DNA of 12,376 nucleotides, taken from NCBI GenBank assembly GCA_934446095.1, contig CAKSDR010000038.1, positions 1-12,376 on the forward strand. Direction: 5' to 3'. The DNA comes from an uncultured Eubacteriales bacterium (lineage in GTDB: Bacteria > Bacillota > Clostridia > Oscillospirales > CAG-382). The notes beneath the pieces are model-generated. The model worked only from the letters and a program-made list of their open reading frames with translations, made no database searches and was not told where the DNA came from. This document shows, one piece after another, positions 7,743 through 12,376 of this stretch (positions within the stretch are counted from its first letter, which is position 1; every line of letters begins with the position of its first letter). The translations under genes were made by a program, and so were the position numbers.

Positions 7743-7780
7743 AGCGTACAGCAAATTTTTTTGCTGCACGCTAATTTTTT
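7743..7780. terminator. Bidirectional terminator between convergent tsaE and M23 genes
   Basis: The arms 7743-7755 and 7760-7772 form a 13-position stem with one A-C mismatch (AGCGT, mismatch, CAGCAAA against TTTGCTG, mismatch, ACGCT). On the plus strand it is followed by AATTTTTT (7773-7780), ending two bases from the M23 stop codon. On the minus strand the downstream tail (CTTAATTTG) is weaker, so it serves best as the plus-strand terminator of the recD2-tsaE unit and probably also caps the M23 transcript. Confidence 0.75.
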
Positions 7781-9758
7781 AATGTATATTATATCCGTCG
7801 CGTTTTCCGAGGTAATCAACGGGATCTACAGATACTCCGTCTTTTCTTATTTCAAGATGGACATGTATTCCGGTTGCCTGACCGGTTCTTCCCATTTTGC
7901 CTATTTGTTCGCCCTGAGCGACTCTTTGACCAACTTTTACAGTTGCCTTGTTCAGGTGGGCATAAACGGTTTCATAACCGTTTTCATGGCTTATTATTAC
8001 GTGATTTCCGTATCCGCTTGTGTAACTTACTTTTGTTACAACTCCTCCGTCGGCTGCGACAACCGTAGCGTTAAGCGGGCCTTGTATATCCCATGCGAGA
8101 TGATATTCGCGTTTCCCGTAATCCGAAACATACCGGAGTCCGTAACTTGAAGATATTTTGCCTTCATACGGCATTATGAATTTGCCTGTCGGCATTGTTC
8201 GGAGTTCTTCTTCGGTAGGCGTTCTTGTGCCGACATATATAACCTGCGTTACAGGGTTTCGTATAATTTCGCTTGAAACAAGAGTACGTGAAGTTTCTTC
8301 GGAGTTGATATACGAAACATTGTAAACGGATTTTTGCTTTCCCTTTATTCCCCGGATTTTTATTGAAGAGGAACCTTCAAGCAGGTCTTTTGTTTCAACG
8401 TAGGTTGTATCAAAGTCGATGTCTTCAGTAAACGTAACTTCTTTTGTTATTTTGTAGTTCAAGGTTATATCAACGGGAATGTAACTATCGATGTCGGAGG
8501 ACGCAGCGACATTTTCATCCGTGGAAAGTTCGGCATTTTTGACGGTGCCCTGACCCTTAATAGTTGTGGCAGGAGAACTTTGTACGTCATTTTTAAATCT
8601 TAAAATATTATATACAAAGTCCGAGATGTAATACGTTTTTTGTATTTCTGTAGTTGTCTGAATGGGAGAAAGCCCGAGTGTTTTTCTTATGTCATTTTCG
8701 CCTACAAGCATGTTTTTCGGAAAATCAAGTTCCTGAATTCTTATATTATTGCCGTAGCTTACCGAGGCAGTTCCGCCGTTTAAACCTATATTCTGCTGCT
8801 TGTAGTAATCAAGAATTTCATTAAGAGCCTTTGTAAGAGCCGCTTTGTTTTGCGAAGCGACGATAAGAGCGTCATCAATATAAAGACCGTATGCCGGAAC
8901 GATAGTTTTTTTAACGCTGTCATAAAGCGCAGAATATATTTGCGAATTCGACAGGTACTCGGGATTTTTTGCGTTTGAAAAACGGTAAGTAATCTCGCCG
9001 TTATACGTGTAGTTTCCGCCGATAGGCGACGAGATTGCTTTTTCAATGTTTTTTTCTTCAGAAATTACCTGACTGCAATCTTTTACAAGACCTATATAGT
9101 TTCCGTCAATGTAAAGGTCGAGTGAAATTGCGCTGTCAACCTGAAATTTTGCGGCAAAAAAACAAACGAGAGCGCAAAGAACGGGAATTATAAATTCGCG
9201 GCGGTTTTTAAATGACTTGCAGAAGGCGCGGACTCTTTTTATGGTATTGTCGGATTTTAAGAGTTGTTTTTTTCTGAAATTATTGATTTTAACCGGTAGA
9301 TTTTTGATATTATTGCGTATTTTTGCAAGCAGCAGCGGGATTTTTAAAAGAATGTGAAGAAAGAACGACCAGATATTTTCTGTCCATAATTTTCTTTCGT
9401 TTTTATACCAGCCTTTCGGGTGGACAAAAGAATCGTGAAGTTCGGAATTTGTTTTCCTTTCAGCGTGGTCAAACCTGTGCAGAAAAGAGATGAATATCGC
9501 GTTGTAAAAACTTTCGATTACCGAAAGTCCGCCAAGTCTGAAATTTGCATATAGAAAACTGTAACTGTTTGTGTCGATGCTGTGATTTACAATATATTCC
9601 TTTGAGGCAATTCCCTTACGGTATAATTTTATGAGTTTCTTTTTCTTTTTACGTGAAATTTTTTTATAAGGCGAATGTATATTTTCTTTTATATCAGTAT
9701 TTTTATCAATATTTTCAGCGTCTTTGTATTTATTGAAATCATCTGAATTATAACTCAT
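7779..9758 (-). CDS. Membrane-anchored M23 metallopeptidase with G5 domain
   Basis: A 659-residue predicted cell-wall hydrolase. Order of parts: a charged, probably cytoplasmic N-terminal region (1-188), a membrane anchor (about 189-205, preceded by basic KSFKNRRE), two related segments of the kind YIDGNYIGLVKD (216-227) and YIDDALIVASQNKAALTKALNEI (293-315), a G5 domain (about 432-510), and a C-terminal M23 (lysostaphin/LytM-type) domain (about 525-655). The zinc site is intact: H553 and D557 in HLAWD, H601 in YAHL, and H632/H634 in HVHLE. It should cleave peptide cross-links in peptidoglycan outside the membrane. The ATG at 9758 is preceded by AAAGGAGG on the minus strand (9765-9772). The 188-residue N-terminus is longer than usual for this architecture and contains a second hydrophobic stretch (about 131-145), so a second membrane contact is possible. 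A sporulation or septation role is conceivable but not shown. Confidence 0.92.
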   Translation of the reverse strand: MSYNSDDFNKYKDAENIDKNTDIKENIHSPYKKISRKKKKKLIKLYRKGIASKEYIVNHSIDTNSYSFLYANFRLGGLSVIESFYNAIFISFLHRFDHAERKTNSELHDSFVHPKGWYKNERKLWTENIWSFFLHILLKIPLLLAKIRNNIKNLPVKINNFRKKQLLKSDNTIKRVRAFCKSFKNRREFIIPVLCALVCFFAAKFQVDSAISLDLYIDGNYIGLVKDCSQVISEEKNIEKAISSPIGGNYTYNGEITYRFSNAKNPEYLSNSQIYSALYDSVKKTIVPAYGLYIDDALIVASQNKAALTKALNEILDYYKQQNIGLNGGTASVSYGNNIRIQELDFPKNMLVGENDIRKTLGLSPIQTTTEIQKTYYISDFVYNILRFKNDVQSSPATTIKGQGTVKNAELSTDENVAASSDIDSYIPVDITLNYKITKEVTFTEDIDFDTTYVETKDLLEGSSSIKIRGIKGKQKSVYNVSYINSEETSRTLVSSEIIRNPVTQVIYVGTRTPTEEELRTMPTGKFIMPYEGKISSSYGLRYVSDYGKREYHLAWDIQGPLNATVVAADGGVVTKVSYTSGYGNHVIISHENGYETVYAHLNKATVKVGQRVAQGEQIGKMGRTGQATGIHVHLEIRKDGVSVDPVDYLGKRDGYNIH

Positions 9759-9796
9759 ACATATCCTCCTTTATAAATTTTTCTGTATATTTACAT

Positions 9797-9825
9797 ATTA
9801 TACTATAAATTGCAGAAAAAATCAA
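9797..9825 (-). promoter_or_regulatory. Sigma-A type promoter for the M23 gene
   Basis: On the minus strand TTGATT (9820-9825), a 17-base spacer and TATAAT (9797-9802) lie upstream of the M23 start, giving a leader of about 32 bases. The -35 box sits inside an inverted repeat (9810-9853), so a bound repressor or supercoil-sensitive structure could control it. Confidence 0.75.
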
Positions 9826-9853
9826 CTTGAGGGATTTTTTCCGTTTTCTGCAA
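9810..9853. repeat. Inverted repeat overlapping the M23 promoter (possible operator)
   Basis: Outer arms TTGCAGAAAA (9810-9819) and TTTTCTGCAA (9844-9853) match perfectly. A nested pair AAAAAATC (9816-9823) and GATTTTTT (9833-9840) is also perfect, and TCAACTTGA (9822-9830) is a short palindrome at the centre. There is no adjoining U-tract in either direction, so it is not a typical terminator. It lies between two divergent genes and covers the M23 -35 box, which fits an operator. No regulator is encoded nearby. Confidence 0.55.
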
Positions 9854-9927
9854 GTACAAAAGGAACAAAAAGAAAAATTTAAAGTCAAATAAATAACGGA
9901 AATTTTTGAAATAAGGAGAAATTTATA

Positions 9928-10701
9928 ATGCGAAAAAGAATCGCAGCCGTTTTGCTGCTGGCAGGAGTATGTTTAAATTTTGTTTCATGTAAAGTACAGT
10001 GTCCGGACGCAGGCGGCAATGAAGATACACCGCTTGAAAATGCAGGTGAAAACATGCGCGTGCGAATCATAAGCAGGGATGAAGACGGCTTTGTTGCCGC
10101 CGGCATTGACGATGAAGACGGATCGGTATTCTTTATTGAACATAGCGATATGGATGGGGTAGACAAAAAAATAGTTCCGGGCGATGTGGTGAAGTTTTCA
10201 TATGATAATATAAATAAAGATACAGAGCCGTATCTTATTGATAAAATTGAAGATCCAGAGATTTTAAACTCTGAATTTAACAACCTTTCGAGTTTGTACC
10301 TTAAGGTTTTTGAAGACTTGTGGGAAGAAGAGAAACAGCTTCTTTCGCAAGGTATAAGTTATCTCGGGGTAGATATGTCAAAGACCGGCATTTCAAAATC
10401 TGAAAAAATGGCAGTTGCATACATATTTGCAGAAAATCACGGTGCAAAACCGATAATGGGCACTTTTGAAGAACTGAAAGAAGCCAGGTATATAGATGAG
10501 GAAAACCTGTATTTCAAAGACGGTTGTCTTTTCAGTGTTAGAGAAGACCAAAAAGGTGAAGAAGCAAATTCGGATATCAAATTCACAGCCGGAGTGTGGA
10601 TGAGCGGTCTTTGTGCATATTATATGGGGGACTGCACGGCTCATATGCTGAAAAACGGAACGTGGAGCGATTATAAAGTAGGATATTTCGCCGTTTCGTA
10701 A
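9928..10701 (+). CDS. Uncharacterised lipoprotein, two-part secreted protein
   Basis: A 257-residue predicted lipoprotein: basic start MRKR, hydrophobic core (5-16) and a lipobox-like FVSC with C21 as the lipidation site. The -3 Phe is unusual but tolerated, so lipidation is likely, not certain. After an acidic linker, residues 43-107 form a compact beta-rich-looking segment (RVRIISRDEDGFVAAGID... PGDVVKF) resembling small OB-like lipoprotein domains. Residues 115-257 form a second domain with LWEEEKQLLSQGISYLGVD, GTFEELKEARYIDEENLYFKDG and FTAGVWMSGLCAYYMGDCTAHM, which I believe recurs in clostridial secreted proteins but cannot name. RBS AAGGAG (9913-9918) is nine bases before the ATG. The gene diverges from the M23 peptidase and has its own terminator. 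I see no clear promoter for it. Function unknown; an envelope location is the only inference I make. Confidence 0.82.
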   Translation: MRKRIAAVLLLAGVCLNFVSCKVQCPDAGGNEDTPLENAGENMRVRIISRDEDGFVAAGIDDEDGSVFFIEHSDMDGVDKKIVPGDVVKFSYDNINKDTEPYLIDKIEDPEILNSEFNNLSSLYLKVFEDLWEEEKQLLSQGISYLGVDMSKTGISKSEKMAVAYIFAENHGAKPIMGTFEELKEARYIDEENLYFKDGCLFSVREDQKGEEANSDIKFTAGVWMSGLCAYYMGDCTAHMLKNGTWSDYKVGYFAVS

Positions 10702-10710
10702 ATTTAATTT

Positions 10711-10745
10711 AAAATCCGCCGTCAATTTTTGACGGCGGATTTTTT
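10711..10745 (+). terminator. Rho-independent terminator after the lipoprotein gene
   Basis: A 15-bp perfect stem (10711-10725 with 10729-10743, core ATCCGCCGTCA / TGACGGCGGAT) with a three-base loop carries A-rich and T-rich ends, so it can act in both directions. It begins nine bases after the stop codon. Confidence 0.93.
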
Positions 10746-10796
10746 GTCGAAATTTTTATACAAAATGTAAAAAAATATATATTTTTAATAAAGTGT

Positions 10797-10825
10797 TTGA
10801 CAATTTTAATAAATTTTGCTATAAT
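10797..10825 (+). promoter_or_regulatory. Near-perfect extended -10 promoter for soj
   Basis: TTGACA (10797-10802), a 17-base spacer and TATAAT (10820-10825), with TG at 10817-10818 forming an extended -10 (TGCTATAAT). All twelve hexamer bases match consensus, predicting strong constitutive transcription from about 10832. Because it lies inside the longest open frame of the next gene, it excludes an early start for that gene. Confidence 0.9.
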
Positions 10826-10868
10826 GATAAATACGCTTGATGAAGATTTTGTATCGGGAGGTGAGACT

Positions 10869-11636
10869 GTGGCGGAGAAAAACTGTAAAATATATGCTTT
10901 TGCAAATCAGAAGGGCGGAGTCGGAAAGACGACATCTGCGGTTAATATATCTGCAGCAGTCGGAGTTCTCGGTAAAAAAACTTTGCTTGTGGACATGGAT
11001 CCCCAGGGCAATTCTACAAGCGGAGCCGGAATCAGCAAGAGAGTTTCATTATCGGTTTACGATACAATTATAAATGATATTGATATTTCCGGTGTTATAA
11101 AGAAAACAAAATTCAAAAATCTTGACCTTCTTCCGTCAACAATAGCTCTTGCGGGAGCAGAGATTGAACTTGTCGACAGGGAAGGCAGAGAATATATGCT
11201 TAAAAAGGCGCTTGATAAAGTGCGTGATAAGTACGACTTTATCTTTATCGACTGCCCTCCGTCGCTCGGTCTTTTGACAATAAACGGACTTTGCGCAAGC
11301 GACGGCGTAATAGTTCCCATGCAGTGCGAATATTTTGCGCTTGAAGGTTTATCGCAGCTTACAATGACGATAGCCCAGATAAAGCGTCTTTATAACCATG
11401 ACCTTGAACTGTCGGGCGTTATTATTACTATGTTTGACGGAAGGCTTAACCTTTCTCTTCAGGTTCTTGAAGAAATAAAAAAACATTTTCCCGGTAAAAT
11501 TTTCAAAACGCCGGTTCCGAGAAATGTCAGACTCAGCGAGGCCCCGAGTTACGGAATGCCTGCCATGTACTACGACAAGTATTCTAAAGGTGCGCTTGCT
11601 TACAATGATATTGCAAAAGAAATTGCCCAGTTGTAA
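10869..11636 (+). CDS. soj: Soj/ParA family chromosome-partitioning ATPase
   Basis: A 255-residue ParA-type ATPase, which dimerises on ATP, binds DNA non-specifically and with ParB directs origin segregation and replication control. Motifs: deviant Walker A KGGVGKTT (15-22), switch I region VDMDPQGN (41-48), Walker B FIFIDCPPSLG (124-134) and the conserved RLSEAPSYG (221-229). The length is typical of chromosomal Soj and there is no N-terminal helix-turn-helix of plasmid ParA. The start is GTG 10869, placed five bases after GGGAGGTG (10856-10863). An earlier in-frame start at 10797 would lie in the promoter. The usual downstream parB (spo0J) is absent: the next gene is an unrelated membrane protein. 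A chromosomal Soj is the best call; an orphan ParA-like positioning ATPase for another cargo is the alternative. Confidence 0.92.
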   Translation: MAEKNCKIYAFANQKGGVGKTTSAVNISAAVGVLGKKTLLVDMDPQGNSTSGAGISKRVSLSVYDTIINDIDISGVIKKTKFKNLDLLPSTIALAGAEIELVDREGREYMLKKALDKVRDKYDFIFIDCPPSLGLLTINGLCASDGVIVPMQCEYFALEGLSQLTMTIAQIKRLYNHDLELSGVIITMFDGRLNLSLQVLEEIKKHFPGKIFKTPVPRNVRLSEAPSYGMPAMYYDKYSKGALAYNDIAKEIAQL

Positions 11637-11672
11637 TCTTTTGATGGTTGCCGCTGCACTATGATTTTTATT

Positions 11673-11700
11673 GCCTGCGAAACCCGCAGGCTTATTTTTA
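11673..11700 (+). terminator. Terminator or attenuator between soj and the S-component gene
   Basis: A 7-bp GC-rich stem GCCTGCG / CGCAGGC (11673-11679 with 11685-11691), loop AAACC, then TTATTTTTA. It sits 17 bases before the start of the next gene, for which I see no separate promoter, so part of the soj transcript may read through. Confidence 0.75.
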
Positions 11701-11717
11701 TAATTAAGGGTTTTACA

Positions 11718-12263
11718 ATGAAAAACAATGAGTATAAAAGCAGGCTTTCTGTGCGTGAAATGGTGTTGTTTGCGATTCTGGGTACACTGATGGTCGCTTC
11801 AAAAAAAGCCATGGAGTTTCTTCCGAACATTCATATGCTCGGACTTTTTATCATGTCAATAACAATAGTTTACCGTGTGCGCGCCCTTATTCCGATATAT
11901 ATTTATATTTTTCTGGACGGGCTTTTAGGCGGGTTTGCCTTGTGGTGGATTCCATATCTTTACATATGGACGGTGCTTTGGGGTTTTACAATATTAATAC
12001 CCAAAAATATCTCGTCAAAGGCTGCGATGATAGTATATCCTGCGGTCTGTTCGCTTCACGGAATATTGTTTGGTACGCTGTACGCTCCGGCGCAGGCGAT
12101 AATGTTCGGACTTTCTTTTAAAAAGACGATTGCGTGGATAGTAGCGGGCATCCCATTTGACATTATTCATGCGGTGAGCAACTTTTGCATGGGACTCATG
12201 GTTCTGCCGCTATCAAACGCGCTTTTAAAACTTGAAAATTATTATACGGGTGCGAATAAATAA
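11718..12263 (+). CDS. ECF-type transporter S component-like membrane protein
   Basis: A 181-residue, very hydrophobic protein with about five to six membrane segments. Its size and layout fit substrate-binding S components of energy-coupling factor vitamin transporters, and the segments MEFLPNIHMLGLF (32-44), GGFALWWIPYLYIW (71-84), GTLYAPAQAIMFGLSF (119-134) and GIPFDIIHAVSNF (144-156) read like a conserved clostridial S-component family. The vitamin or other substrate cannot be named. The general A1, A2 and T components are not in the window, as is usual for group II ECF systems that share one module. Start: ATG 11718 has AAGGG (11706-11710) seven bases upstream. The longer in-frame start at 11661 would translate through the terminator and is rejected. 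No vitamin riboswitch fits in the 81-base gap before it. Confidence 0.78.
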   Translation: MKNNEYKSRLSVREMVLFAILGTLMVASKKAMEFLPNIHMLGLFIMSITIVYRVRALIPIYIYIFLDGLLGGFALWWIPYLYIWTVLWGFTILIPKNISSKAAMIVYPAVCSLHGILFGTLYAPAQAIMFGLSFKKTIAWIVAGIPFDIIHAVSNFCMGLMVLPLSNALLKLENYYTGANK

Positions 12264-12297
12264 AAATGCTGTCCGAAATAGTTCGGACAGCATTTTT
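12262..12297. terminator. Bidirectional terminator between the S-component gene and tRNA-Glu
   Basis: A 16-bp perfect stem (12262-12277 with 12282-12297; core GCTGTCCGAA / TTCGGACAGC), loop ATAG, with A5 on one side and T5 on the other. It overlaps the stop codon of the upstream gene and ends two bases before the tRNA 3' CCA, so it can end both convergent transcripts. Confidence 0.93.
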
Positions 12298-12299
12298 GC

Positions 12300-12374
12300 T
12301 GGTGACCCGTACGGGAATCGAACCCATGTTACAGCCGTGAAAGGGCCGTGTCTTAACCGCTTGACCAACGGGCC
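12300..12374 (-). tRNA. tRNA-Glu (UUC) with encoded CCA
   Basis: Read on the minus strand, the acceptor arm GGCCCGT pairs with ACGGGTC (one G-U pair), the D arm contains GGTCAAGCGGTTAAG, and the anticodon loop CTTTCAC carries anticodon UUC (bases 12339-12341) on a CGGCC/GGCTG stem. The T arm contains GGGTTCGATTCCC. The discriminator base is A (12303) and the 3' CCA is encoded (12300-12302). All arms are complete, and only two bases remain beyond the 5' end, so any linked upstream tRNA genes and the promoter lie outside the window. Confidence 0.97.
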
Positions 12375-12376
12375 GG

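Noticed and set aside
7705..7782. 25-codon open frame at the end of the tsaE downstream region
   Set aside because: Its RBS is poor and it translates through the terminator hairpin. Composition is unremarkable and it is more likely chance.
7761..8150. Plus-strand frame of 129 codons antisense to the M23 gene
   Set aside because: It is a shadow of the M23 domain on the other strand, starting inside the terminator hairpin with no RBS.
10797..10868. 24-residue N-terminal extension of Soj
   Set aside because: It would begin at the -35 box of a consensus promoter and contains the -10 box. GTG 10869 has a strong RBS and gives the normal Soj N-terminus.
11661..11717. 19-residue N-terminal extension of the S-component-like protein
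   Set aside because: It runs through a GC-rich hairpin with a U-rich tail and has no RBS. ATG 11718 has AAGGG at good spacing.
1..12376. Mobile element, phage, CRISPR or defence island
   Set aside because: There are no transposase, integrase, Cas or restriction genes, no regularly spaced repeats and no target-site duplications. The tRNA-Glu at the right edge shows no duplicated 3' end elsewhere in the window.

Overview
The window looks like a chromosomal segment of a low-GC Gram-positive bacterium, most likely class Clostridia (Bacillota). The evidence is AT-rich sequence with heavy use of ATA and AAA codons, strong AGGAGG-type ribosome binding sites, GTG/TTG starts, consensus sigma-A promoters (TTGACA-17-TATAAT), compact U-tailed terminators, a lipoprotein, a G5/M23 cell-wall hydrolase, RecD2, and a tRNA-Glu (UUC) with encoded CCA. 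Genus cannot be fixed from sequence alone. I see no phage, IS, CRISPR or plasmid signature.

Layout. (1) 50-721: a short cation diffusion facilitator (CDF) metal transporter without the usual cytoplasmic C-terminal domain, followed by a terminator. (2) 873-4341: two adjacent ABC half-transporters with their own promoter and terminator, showing the asymmetric ATPase sites of a heterodimeric exporter (BmrC/BmrD, TM287/288 type). (3) 4556-7544: an operon-like run of an unrecognised 100-residue membrane-anchored protein, the helicase RecD2, and TsaE, the ATPase of tRNA t6A synthesis. A 230-base non-coding stretch with long inverted repeats and a shared terminator follows. (4) 7779-9758, minus strand: a membrane-anchored G5 + M23 peptidase with an unusually long cytoplasmic N-terminus. 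Its promoter overlaps a striking inverted repeat. (5) 9928-10701: a divergent, unnamed lipoprotein. (6) 10869-11636: a Soj/ParA ATPase behind a near-perfect promoter, with no parB beside it. (7) 11718-12263: an ECF-type S-component-like membrane protein. (8) A bidirectional terminator and a minus-strand tRNA-Glu close the window.

Most genes are conserved core or envelope functions (transport, wall remodelling, helicase, tRNA modification, chromosome segregation), arranged as short independent transcription units with clear terminators. I did not find a convincing new multi-gene system. The best candidates for a second look are the structured intergenic region after tsaE, the inverted repeat in the M23 control region, the ParA without a ParB, and the two uncharacterised proteins (100-residue membrane protein and lipoprotein). 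Several gene starts were moved from the longest open frame because a promoter, terminator or strong ribosome binding site lies inside the longer version.
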